NCBI RefSeq assembly: GCF_014212175.1 | Contig: NZ_JACJVR010000097.1 | Location: 58,052-122,051, forward strand | Length of the DNA: 64,000 nucleotides | Source: Cohnella xylanilytica | Lineage (GTDB): Bacteria; Bacillota; Bacilli; Paenibacillales; Paenibacillaceae | Direction: 5' to 3' | In this document: positions 49,270 through 58,800 of the stretch, piece after piece | How positions within the stretch are numbered: the stretch's first letter is position 1 | How the letters are laid out: each line of letters opens with the position of its first letter | Translations under genes and position numbers: made by a program | The notes under the pieces: generated by a model | The model's input: only the letters and a program-made list of their open reading frames with translations | Database searches by the model: none | What the model was told of the DNA's origin: nothing

Positions 49270-50133
49270 TCAGGAGCGAACCCGAACGACGACGGCGTTG
49301 CGCGAAGGGTCCAATGCCTCGAGCTGGCTGCCTTCGCGCGTCTCGACGAAGGGAACGTCCGCGCCGGCGAGCCGCGACCGAACCTCGTCCAGCGCGGCCC
49401 GGTCCGGGACGAGCACTTCGTAGTTGCGCAGCCCGGGCGCGGACTCCGGAGCCGGAGGGGCGCCGACGCCCGCCCAGATGTTCAGCCCGACATGGTGGTG
49501 ATAACCGCCCGCGGAGACGAATAACGCGGAGTCGCCCAGGTTCGCCATCAAATCGAAGCCCAGGACGTCGCAATAGAAGACGCGGCTCGCCGCAAGATCG
49601 GAGACGTGAAGATGAATGTGCCCGACCTTCGTGCCGGACGGCATCCCGCTCCACGGATCGTCGCCCGCGAGCTCGAGCAGCCCTTCCACGTCGACCGGAT
49701 CCGTCCCCATCTTCACTCCGCCTCGGGCATCGTATTCCCATTGATCGCGGGGCCGGTCCGCGTACAGCTCGATCCCGTTGCCGTCCGGATCGTTCAGGTA
49801 GATCGCCTCGCTCACCCAATGGTCCCCTTGGCCGAAGTAGACGCCGTGCCGGATCAGGTTGCGGACGGACAAGCCGAGCGACTTCCGGCTCGGGAGCAGG
49901 ATGGCGAAGTGATACAACCCCGCGGTCCGGCGCCGGTCCAGCGCCGCTGCGCCCGGAATCTCCTCAAGCTCGAGCAGCGGCCTCCCTTCGCTTGCCGACA
50001 GCTCCGCCCGATTCCCCATCTCCTTAATGAACTTGAACCCGATAACCTCCCGATAGAAGGCTAGGGAACGCTGCAGGTCGCTTACCTTGAGACGAACGGC
50101 GCCGATCTCGGCCGCGGGATGAATGCTCGCCAT
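49270..50133 (-). CDS. VOC-family protein, CatE-like (two glyoxalase domains)
   Basis: 287 residues with two vicinal-oxygen-chelate domains: residues 8-125 (IGAVRLKVSDLQRSLAFYRE, LYHFAILLPS, YLNDPDGNGIELYADRP) and 160-285 (KVGHIHLHVSDLAASRVFYC, HHHVGLNIWAG). This is the layout of B. subtilis CatE, catechol 2,3-dioxygenase, with His in HLHVSDL and HHHVGLN and Glu in NGIELY as metal ligands. The substrate is not certain. ATG at 50133 with AGGAGG upstream. Stands alone, convergent with the orphan lipoprotein. Confidence 0.88.
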   Translation of the reverse strand: MASIHPAAEIGAVRLKVSDLQRSLAFYREVIGFKFIKEMGNRAELSASEGRPLLELEEIPGAAALDRRRTAGLYHFAILLPSRKSLGLSVRNLIRHGVYFGQGDHWVSEAIYLNDPDGNGIELYADRPRDQWEYDARGGVKMGTDPVDVEGLLELAGDDPWSGMPSGTKVGHIHLHVSDLAASRVFYCDVLGFDLMANLGDSALFVSAGGYHHHVGLNIWAGVGAPPAPESAPGLRNYEVLVPDRAALDEVRSRLAGADVPFVETREGSQLEALDPSRNAVVVRVRS

Positions 50134-50265
50134 TCTGTCATGGCCTCCTTATGCTGCCCCATCATCCGCCGGACTGTCGTCAACCGCGGAGCAGGTCAGT
50201 TACTTTTTGTAAGCATCATACCGCTCGGAGGCCTCTCCGTCAAGCGAACCGCCGCGTATGTGGGG

Positions 50266-50400
50266 AATGTGAGTAATTCAGTACCTCTCTTGGGCGTTAC
50301 TTCGTCGATTATCGGGAATGTGAGTAATCCAGTACCTCTCTTGGGCGCTCCTTCGTCGATTGGCGGGATTGTGAATTATTCAGTTACTCTCTTGGCCGTT
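50266..50400. repeat. 51-bp tandem array, 3 copies
   Basis: GAGTAATTCAGTACCTCTCTTGGGC, GAGTAATCCAGTACCTCTCTTGGGC and GAATTATTCAGTTACTCTCTTGGCC begin at 50271, 50322 and 50373, exactly 51 bp apart, with spacers of the TTCGTCGATTATCGGGAATGT kind. Lies between the VOC gene and the end of the membrane-protein gene. Confidence 0.85.
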
Positions 50401-50417
50401 CTTGGCCGAGCTTCCGA

Positions 50418-51002
50418 TCATACGCCGAGGACGTCCGACGCGAGCGAGGCGGCGAGCAATGCAGCCATAGCCAAGCCGGCCCATAGGTTGCCGCGCTTAA
50501 GCAGCGGAACCGCCGGGCGACTTCGGCTCTTGGGCAGCGAGCGAACGTACAGCACCGCGCCGAGTACGATCAGCGCGAGCTCCATCGCCAGGCTGACGGC
50601 CGGCCAGCGCCACAGGCCGAGCCCAAGCAGCGGCAGGCCGCCGGCGTTGCCGGGCAGGATCGGCATATCCGGTCGGTGCACGAGCAGATCGAGAACCCAG
50701 TGGCTCATGACCACCGCTCCGATCGTCCAGCCGCCCTTGCGTCCCCATCGGCGGGAAGCCAGCCAGCCGGCCGCAGCCGCGATGAGCAGGGCGCCGACCA
50801 AGGAATGCGTATAATCGGCATGGATGACGCTGCCTCCATAAGAATTCGCTCCCTCGACAGGAACGATGGTCTCCGTCTCCGTCAGCAAGAACGGTACGAA
50901 CAACACATCCAGCAGTTGGGTTGCCAGCATCAGCGCCCACATGGGAATCTGGGGCGTCCGCGCCTTGACGGCCGCGGCAAGTCCGAAATGGCCTGCGAAC
51001 AT
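50418..51002 (-). CDS. Multi-pass membrane protein of unknown function
   Basis: 194 residues with about four to five hydrophobic segments (IPMWALMLATQLLDVLFVPFLL, SLVGALLIAAAAGWLA, TIGAVVMSHWVLDLLV, LALIVLGAVLYV, LAMAALLAASLASDVLG). An N-terminal MFAGHFGLAAAVKA and conserved-looking HADYTHSL and SHWVLDLLVHRPD His/Asp clusters recall membrane-bound metal-dependent hydrolases (YdjM-like), but I do not assign an activity. ATG at 51002 has GGGGAGGAG upstream. Last gene of the MBL-TetR-peptide operon. Confidence 0.8.
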   Translation of the reverse strand: MFAGHFGLAAAVKARTPQIPMWALMLATQLLDVLFVPFLLTETETIVPVEGANSYGGSVIHADYTHSLVGALLIAAAAGWLASRRWGRKGGWTIGAVVMSHWVLDLLVHRPDMPILPGNAGGLPLLGLGLWRWPAVSLAMELALIVLGAVLYVRSLPKSRSRPAVPLLKRGNLWAGLAMAALLAASLASDVLGV

Positions 51003-51021
51003 AATCCTCTCACTCCTCCCC

Positions 51022-51105
51022 TTATATCGACCCGCGGCGGCGAACCCGGGCATCCAGCCAACCTAACCCTCCGGCGAACAGCAGCACGAAGACGATAAAG
51101 CTCAT
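51022..51105 (-). CDS. 27-residue membrane peptide, translationally coupled
   Basis: The small frame reads MSFIVFVLLFAGGLGWLDAR followed by VRRRGSI: one hydrophobic segment, then a positively charged tail (positive-inside signal for N-out/C-in). Its ATG overlaps the TetR stop (ATGA) with GGGGGAGGAG just upstream, and its stop lies 19 bp before the next gene, whose ribosome site follows directly. Tight packing in the operon is the main support; no homologue known to me. Confidence 0.5.
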   Translation of the reverse strand: MSFIVFVLLFAGGLGWLDARVRRRGSI

Positions 51106-51686
51106 CCCTGCTCTCCTCCCCCGTCCTTCATGGCCTTAACTCCAGCGAGAAAGGTCTCCACCATAAGCCGAAAAGTAACGTCCAAATCCAGAGGCATCCC
51201 GAAGCCGCCCTGCCTCTCCAAGGAGGCGAACCCGTGAAGAAGGCTGCGGATCGCGCGAACGGCGTGGATAGCGGGGTCTCCCCGAAGCCCGTAGCCTTCG
51301 AGCGCCCTTACGGCATAGCCGACGATCTCGCCCATCGCTTGCTTCAAGGCGTCGTCATCCGGTTCCGGCGCCCTCTGGACCGCTTCGTACAGGCCCGGAT
51401 GCTCGCGCGCGAAGCCCAGGTAAGCCTGGCTGAACGCGCGAACCGCGTCATCGCCGTCCTTCCCCTCCAAGGCGCGCTCGAAGCGCTCCTTCAGCAGCGC
51501 GAGGCCGCGGAAGGCGAGATGGCGCCTCAGATCGGGCAGGCCGTTCACGTGGTTGTACAGCGACGGGGAGCGGATCTGCAGCTTCTGGGCGACCGAAGCG
51601 AGCGTGACCGATTCGAGCCCCGACTCGTCGGCGATGTCCGTCGCCGTCTGCAGCAAGGTAGGAAGATCAAGACCGATTCGAGGCAT
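51102..51686 (-). CDS. TetR-family regulator with WHG (TetR_C_13-like) domain
   Basis: 194 residues. HTH at about 8-55 (LPTLLQTATDIADESGLESV, LASVAQKLQIRSPSLYNHV). Ligand domain with the WHG-like region (AIRSLLHGFASLERQGGFGMP). Its start lies inside the 3' end of the MBL gene (20-bp overlap), so it is made from the same message and probably autoregulates through the palindromes at 52440-52481. Confidence 0.9.
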   Translation of the reverse strand: MPRIGLDLPTLLQTATDIADESGLESVTLASVAQKLQIRSPSLYNHVNGLPDLRRHLAFRGLALLKERFERALEGKDGDDAVRAFSQAYLGFAREHPGLYEAVQRAPEPDDDALKQAMGEIVGYAVRALEGYGLRGDPAIHAVRAIRSLLHGFASLERQGGFGMPLDLDVTFRLMVETFLAGVKAMKDGGGEQG

Positions 51687-52419
51687 GGGTGGGTTCGCTC
51701 CTTTTCTCGGTAAAATGACGCTCCGCTTCCGCGATAGCGCGTTCGATGGCTTGGGCGGGGTTCTTCAGCATGCGGCCGTGCCCTACCGCGAGCAAGGAAG
51801 GCCGCAGCTCCTTGAGCTTGCGGACGCTGTCCAGAGCCGCCTGCTTGTTCCAGGTCGCCATCGCCGGGAACGGGAACCACGGCTTCACTTGGCCGGAGAC
51901 CGCGACTCCGCCGCGGGTCTGCATCGCGTCCCCCGCGATAAGCGCCCGGTTGCGGGTATCGAGGAACGACATCGAGCCGGGCGTATGCCCCGGGGTCGCC
52001 ACCGCGAGCAAGGAACCGACGCGATCTCCGTCCCGCAGCAGGACATCGGGCTTCGTCCGGACCGCGCCGGGCTTCGGGACGCCGCCGCGAATCGGCGTGG
52101 ACGGCTCGTTCTCGTCGAGGGAGACGTCGCCGCCGAGCAGTCGGGCATCCCGCTCCGAGATGAAGACCCGGGCTTCGGGCAGCGCCTGCTTCAGCGCATC
52201 CAGCGCGCCGATGTGGTCGCCGTGGGCGTGAGTGAGCACGATCCGCGCGATCGGCTTGCCGATGCGCCGGGCGGCCGCCAGGATCCCCTTCACGCTGTAA
52301 GGCAATCCGGCGTCGATCACCGTCAGGCTGTCCTCTTCTTCGACCAAATACGCATTGACCGGGAAAAACCGGGGGAGAAACGTCAGCTGGTACACCGTCT
52401 GCTCGCGAAGGATCCTCAT
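51667..52419 (-). CDS. MBL-fold metallohydrolase
   Basis: 250 residues. Metallo-beta-lactamase fold with THAHGDH (His64-x-His66-x-Asp68-His69), further ligands in TPGHTPGS, GDAM and a C-terminal VGHG. Cytoplasmic hydrolase of the glyoxalase II/lactonase type; substrate unknown. ATG at 52419 with AAAAGGAG upstream. Its promoter is covered by two TetR-type operators, so it is the main output of the following TetR regulator. Confidence 0.9.
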   Translation of the reverse strand: MRILREQTVYQLTFLPRFFPVNAYLVEEEDSLTVIDAGLPYSVKGILAAARRIGKPIARIVLTHAHGDHIGALDALKQALPEARVFISERDARLLGGDVSLDENEPSTPIRGGVPKPGAVRTKPDVLLRDGDRVGSLLAVATPGHTPGSMSFLDTRNRALIAGDAMQTRGGVAVSGQVKPWFPFPAMATWNKQAALDSVRKLKELRPSLLAVGHGRMLKNPAQAIERAIAEAERHFTEKRSEPTHASNRS

Positions 52420-52439
52420 TTGAACCGCTCCTTTTTATA

Positions 52440-52489
52440 AAAACTAATCTCGTTAGTTTTATAATAACTAATGTCATTAGTTTTGACAA
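52440..52489 (-). promoter_or_regulatory. Promoter with two TetR-type operators
   Basis: Minus strand -35 TTGTCA (52484-52489), 17-bp spacer, -10 TATTAT (52461-52466). Operator 1 ACTAATGTCATTAGT (52467-52481) fills the spacer; operator 2 AAAACTAATCTCGTTAGTTTT (52440-52460) lies just downstream of the -10. Both share ACTAA-N3/5-TTAGT. Confidence 0.85.
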
Positions 52490-52619
52490 TCCCCTTTGCG
52501 AAAAAACTTTGAATGTCTGCATTGCAAACGCATGATGACCAAGCCAACGAACCCAGCCTGCCAAGTCAGCCAGACGGAGTGGCCGGACCGTCGAGCCCAG
52601 CTGGCTAAGCGGCTAAGGG

Positions 52620-52790
52620 ATCCAGGAGACGCTATTTCGTCGAAATGTAGGATTTTTGGTTTCTAACGAATCGTAGAGATGCTATTTCGCTCCGGAAGCC
52701 TGTTTTAGGCCTCGCTGGCTTCAAATAAGGCCGCGTGGATTCGTTACATTTTCAAAAGCGGCTTTTGGCGCCAATTAGCGTCTCCTGGAT
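52620..52790. repeat. 171-bp MITE-like element with nested inverted repeats
   Basis: Terminal arms ATCCAGGAGACGCTATTT (52620-52637) and its inverse AATTAGCGTCTCCTGGAT (52773-52790) match 17 of 18. Inside, TAACGAATC (52664-52672) pairs with GATTCGTTA (52738-52746), and AAATGTA (52643-52649) with TACATTT (52745-52751). No coding capacity. Fills much of the 470-bp gap between the MBL promoter and the SLH-protein terminator. Confidence 0.75.
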
Positions 52791-52816
52791 TTGTTAGAGC
52801 TTGCGCCGTCCCCGTA

Positions 52817-52859
52817 CAAAAAAACTCCCTCCCCCGTCCGAAGACGGGAAGAGGGAGCA
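52817..52859 (-). terminator. Rho-independent terminator of the giant surface-protein gene
   Basis: Minus strand GCTCCCTC...CCCGTC-TTCG-GACGGG...GAGGGAGTTTTTTTG: a two-step stem with UUCG-type loop and seven Ts, 30 bp past the stop at 52889. Confidence 0.92.
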
Positions 52860-52888
52860 AACGAACCGCATGAAGCTTCTATCTTAGC

Positions 52889-55800
52889 TTAAGGCTGAAT
52901 CAAACCCGATTGGATGAGCAGGTTGCGCAGCATCGCCGCCGTCTCTTCGCGGGTCAAGGTGCGGAGCGGCTTGACGCTTCCGTCCGCGTAGCCGGAGAGG
53001 AGGCCGAGGCGAACGGCGGAGCCGAACGACTCCCGGGCCCACGCCGGAATGTCGGCGGCGTCCGAGACGCCTTCGAGCGCCGCAGCCGCTTCTTCCTTGG
53101 CGACGCCCGTCTTGCCCGCGATCGTCCACGCCTTGCCCACAATCGCGACCGCTTCCGCGCGGGTAATCGTCTTGCCAGGGCCGAACGTTCCGTCCGCGTA
53201 GCCGGTGACGAGGCCGTAGCTCTTCGCCGCGGCGACGTAAGGCGCGAACCAGTCGGTCGCCTTCACGTCGGAGTACCCCGTCGCGCCGGCTTGCGGCGCC
53301 AAGCCGAGGGCGCGCACGGCCATCGACGCGAATTCGGCGCGGGTGACGTTGCCGTTCGGGTCGAAGCGTCCTCCCGACTTCCCGTTCACGACGAGACGGG
53401 ATGCCAGGTCTTCGATCGCCGATTGCGACCACTTGCCCTGGATGTCCTTGAACGTGCTCTCGTTCTTGATTACCGCGTACAAGCTGTTCGTGTAGCTGCG
53501 CATGACGGCGTAATACTTGCCGCCTGCTTGCTTCACGTAGGTCGGGACGTGGTACAGCGTTCCGTCCGCCTGGACGCGGACGCCCGTCGTGATCGCCTCC
53601 GGACCTGCGTTGTCCGGCAGAACGACGGCTCTCTCGACGTACCGGTCGAAGCGTCCCGCCTCGACGGTCTTGCCGCCGTGCCCGTACGTCACGCGGAAGG
53701 CCGTCGGCGTGCCGACCACTTCCGCTCCCGTCTTGCCGGCCTGGCCGCGGATCGCCGCCAGCTCGGCGTCGGTCGCGAGCGCCGCCTTCACTTCGACCTT
53801 CACCTCGCCGAGAGCGACGTTCGCGCCGAACGCTTCGGCGATCTGGCCGATGTCAAGCGCGGCCGTCGGCAGCGTGTACGTCGCGTTGCCCGCGTTCAAG
53901 TACAGGATCGCGTCCTTCTCCTGCATTTTCTTGACGAGATCGGCCGTGAGCACTCCGACGACTTCGTCGGCGGACGCCCCCGCGTTCACCGTAATGACCG
54001 GGTTCGTCCCTTCCGCTTCCAGCGCCTTCAGCAGCTCGTCCTTCACGAAGGTGACGCGCAGAATATCTCTGCCGTTCTCCTTCGTCGCGGCGGCGACGGC
54101 CGCCTTCTCGTTGGTGCTGTCGTTGACGCCGACGCTGAACGCCGGGGACGGAGTCTCCGTCGTTCCCGGCTCGGACGGAGCCGGAGTCGGCGTCGCCTCG
54201 CCTCCGCCTTCGAAGCTGCGGACGATGGCGATCGAGTACGTGTTCGCCGCCGTGCGATCGGCGGATTCCAGCTGGATCAGGATCGCGTTGACGCCCATGT
54301 TCAGGTTGACCGTCGCGGTGCCGTCCTCGCCGACCGGCTTGCCGTTCACCTTCACGGTCGTCCCGGCGACGGCCGGCTTCGCCGTCACCTTCGCGGCGGA
54401 GCTCTTGGTGTTCTTCTCCGCGTCGTAGTTGCGGGTCCATGGCGAGAACGGCTTCGTCAGGCCGATCTTGTCGAGCGACAGCTCGCTCAAGGTCAGCGCC
54501 TCGGCAATCGGCTTGTCTCGGTACACGCTAAGCGTATACGTCTGCGACGAGCCGTCCGCGGCGACGACCTTCAGCTTGAAGACGTTGGCGCCTTCCGCCA
54601 GTTGGACCGTCTCCGATGCGGAGGCTCCCTTGGCGACTCCGTTCAGCTCTACGGCCGCCGCCGGATCCGCGGCCTGGAAGCTCAGCGTCGCGGAGGAGAC
54701 GCCGGAAGCGACCCGAGCGGAGTATTCGGCCACGGAGCCGTCGAACGTTCCCGGCGTCAGCGCGATTCCTTCGAGGTCGAGGCTGCCGAGCTGCGAATCG
54801 CCGCTGGCCCGGCGATCGATCCGGATCTCGTACGTCTTGGCGGCGGTCCAATCCGGCGACTCCTTCTTCGCTTCGTCCGGAGACAGCACTTCCACTTTGA
54901 TCGTGTTGCTTCCCGCGCTCAGGGCGATGCGGGTACCTTCGGCGCCGCTGGCCGCGAGCTCTCCGTTCACGCGGACGAGCGATCCGGCCGCCGCCGCGGC
55001 CGGCGTCAAGCTCACCGCTGCGGTCTCGCTGCCGACTTCCGCTTCGTAAGCCAGTCTCGTGCTGCTGAAGGCCGGGCTCAGAACCGGCGCCTCGGACGCC
55101 TTCTCGCCCGAAGCGGTCCAGCCGCTCAGCTCCAGGGAGCGGAGCGCGGCCAGCCCGGATTCCGTTCCGATCCGCAGCGCGTACGTCTTCTCGGTCCGGT
55201 CCGGCGCCCGGACGACCGCTTGAACGACCGCGCCGTCCGAGACGTCGACGAGGGCGGAGAACTTGTCGTCCGTCGGCTTGCCGTTAATCGTGACAGTCGC
55301 TTCCGGATCGACCGGAACCGCCCAGACGCGAACCTGCTTCGACCTCTCGTCGATCGACGTCTCGTATTCGGTCTCCTCCGTCAGGAACGGAGTGACGAAC
55401 ACGCCGCCATCCGTCGCGAAGGAGGCCAGATCGGCGCTCTTCTCGCCTTCGCCGGCTTGACCCTTCACCACTTCGAGCCGATGCTCGGTCACGTTGCCGA
55501 TCATGTCGGTCGCAACGAGGTGAAGCGGCAGAATGCCGTCGGCCGGGATCGGGGCGTAGTAGACGAAGTGCCCGGTCGCGTCGACCGGTACGGTCACGCC
55601 GTTCACCTTCAGATCGACGCCGTTCTCGCTGACTCCTTCGAGCCGTGCGCGATCCCCCTCGATCAAGCCGCCGTTCGCCGGCGACTTCAAGTACAAGTAA
55701 GGAGCCGTGCGGTCGACGATAAGCCTCCGGACGATGCCGCTGAGGTCTCCGCCCGCGTTCGCGGCTTCGACCTCAACGACGTAGTCCCGTTCGGGCAGCT

Positions 55801-58800
55801 CGCCCAGATCGAACAGGGAAGCGTCGCCGGCGACGGGCTGGATCTCCGTCCCGTTCAGAGTCAGCCTCAGGCTGGCCGGCTGGTCGCTCGATACGCGAAC
55901 CTGAACGCGATCCGCCGCCGTGACCGTCAGCGTCTCGTACTGCGCTTGGCGCTGCTCTTCGCTTAATCCTTCAAGGTCCGCTTCCTTCACGTAGTAAGGC
56001 AAGTAGGAGCGGTCGACGGCCGTCTGGCCGCCGGTATCGACGGACAGGCTCAGCTTGGCCGGATTCGGAACCGGCAGCAGAACGCTGGCGATCGCGGTCG
56101 GCGCGCTGACGAGCAGCGACTCCACCTTCGTCTCGCCGGTCGCGGGATCTTCCGCGAGCTTCGCGTTCATCGACATGACGGCGAAGCGGTACGTCTCGCC
56201 CGGCGCAAGGCCGGAGACGGCGAATTGCTGGGAAGCTCCCTTGCTCGCGTCCACGTCGTAATCGAAGGACGTGCCGTTATAATCGATGTTGCCTTCCTCG
56301 TCGGCCAGCAGCACGCGGTAGGCGGTCGCTTGGCCGTACTCCGCATCCGTGAACCGGAGAGTGATCTCGCCGTTGCCCGTCGCGGTCGCCGTCAGCCCCG
56401 TCGGGGTCTTCAGCATTTTCTCCGCCTTCAGCTTAAGCGGATCGGCGAGAACCTTGAAGATCGGCCCGTACGATTCGCTGTCCGCCACGAGGGCGAGATA
56501 GTAATCGCCCGGCAGGTTGCCCGCCGGCAGCGTGACGGTCCGGATGCCCGAGGCAGGCAGATCCTCCGCGAGCACTTGGCCGATCGGCTCGCTCGCGCTC
56601 GTCGCCATAATCAGCTTGACCTTCGTGTCCGGCTTCGCGTTGTCGACTTGCCAAGCCGCTTCGTAGCTGTTCAAGGCCGGCTTCGCGGCGGCCGAGAGAA
56701 CGGAGACCGTCGGAATCGGAGCCAGCTCGTATTGCTGGATCGACGCGCGGCCAAGCGTCATGATCTTCACCGTTCCGGCCTTCGCCACGTCCACGGTGAC
56801 CATCAGCGAATGGTTCTCCGTATCCAGAATCGCGTTCCGGGCCGGGTTGTTCTCCTCGGAGACGATCGGGACTTCCTTTCCGTTCGCGTCGTAAATCTTG
56901 GTGTTCGCGTCGCCTCCGGCGATGTCGAACAGGTACTTGCCCTTCTCGTAGACGTTAAGCGAATACGTATACGTAACTCCGGCTCCGTTCAGCTCGGCCA
57001 TCGTCGTTTTCTGGTTCAAGGTCAGTCCGAACACGTCCGTGAAGCCGTTGCTCTTCACGAGCCACGTGCCCGCCTGGTCCACGTTGATGAGGGCGCTGAT
57101 GACGCCGTGCGCCGCGTCGAAGGTCGCGTTCCAGCCGGCCGACGTCTTGTCGAAGTCGAACGGATACGCCGTGCCGTCCGGCTTGAACAGCTTCGTCGCT
57201 TCCGACGCCCCGTCGATCTCGAGCAATACCTGGCTGCCGGCGATGCTTCCGAGCGGAACCGCGGACGCGAATTCGGAGCCGTTGCGCCATTCGATCGCGC
57301 GGTCCAGCGTAACGTCGGGAGCCATGCGGTACAGGCTCGCTTTGGCTTCAAGCCCCGCGTCGACGTACCACTCTCCGGCCGCGGGCACTTCGGCCAGAAT
57401 GTACAGCTTGCCGTCCTCCGCATCCCAGAAGGAGTTCCGGCCCGCGCCGCCTTCGCCCGACTCCAGCGAATACGCGCGTCCGTCCGCCTGCAGCAGAGCG
57501 CCCTCCGCCGTTCCTCCGGCGATCTCGACCAGATAGCGGCCGCGGTCCGGGAAGCTCGCGGGAATAAGAGGCTTCGGCTCCGCCCCGTTCAGCTTGGAGG
57601 CCAGCTGCGCCAGACTCGAAGCCGCGTTGCGGTACAGAACCTTGTAAGCCGTCGCCGTCAGGCTCGCGTCGCTCTCGACGATCCAATCGCCCTTCGTCAG
57701 GGAAGCGTCGATGACGATCGTGCCGGATGCCGCGTCGTAGACGGCGTTCGGCGACGCCGCTCCGGAATCCGCGTAGCGCAGCTCGTATTCCGCGCCGTTC
57801 GGCTTCAGCAGCTTGACCTTGCTCGTCGCGCCGCTCAGGGCGACGATCGCCGAATAAGGCTCGCTCACCGTCAGCGTATGGCGAATCCGTCCCGCCGCCG
57901 TCTTGGCGACCTTCGGGTTGTTGTCCATGACGATCGCGGACAGCTCGCCCGGAACGACGATTCCCCGTCCGGACGCGTTCATGCCGCTGGCGTCGAACAG
58001 CTTCTCGCCCGTGATGCGCGCCCAAGCCTCGGAATCGTACGCGAAGCTCATCGAGCCCAGATCCGTCGGCGAGCCGTACCAGAACCAGCTGGACACCGCC
58101 TTGATGATCTTCTTGCCGGTGTTGACGACCGCGTTCGCGACGTTCTTGACCGTGCTGCTCAGATCGACGTCCCAATCGAAGCTCTTCGTCTTGAACGGGT
58201 ACTTGACCGTGAAGCCGATGCCGATGATGGACAGCGCCGCCTTCATCTGCGTGCTGTTGACGCCCACCTCGGCCGAGGACAGCTTCTGGCCGCCGATCAG
58301 CTTCACGCTGCGCGGGATCTGAATGGCCGACTTCGCGTAGCCCGAGAACGACGAGCCTTCGAAATACTTCACCGAGAGGCTGCCGACGACGATATCCAGG
58401 ACGTTCATCTGGGCTCCCAGGTCGAAGCCGGCCCGGTTATAGCCGCGGTAGCCCGTCGGGTTGAACACGACGAACAGGTCGACGTTGGCCACGTTGATCT
58501 TGTAGATGGCCAGCTTGCCGGACGCGCCGAAGTGGTTGGCCGACAGGTCGATACGAAGATCGTTGCCGTTCACCATGTACGTATTGTCGATCTTCGGCGT
58601 GATGTAGTCGGACAAGCCGCCGAGCACCGAGAACGTCAGCGGGGCTTCGGACAGGCTCGTCATGTTGGAGACGCCGCCGCCGATCTTGGTCAGCTGGGCT
58701 CCGGTCGAGCCGAGCTTCATCTCCTTGCGCACCGCGAAGCTGATCGCGTCCAGCTTCTTCGCCTTGATCGTCAAATCGATGTCGAAGCCGATCTTCGCCT

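Noticed and set aside
52910..55966. Long plus-strand open frame opposite the SLH protein (1018 codons), and another at 56225-60316 (1363 codons)
   Set aside because: Composition is Arg/Val/Asp-rich antisense shadow of a GC-rich gene; no ribosome site, no domains.
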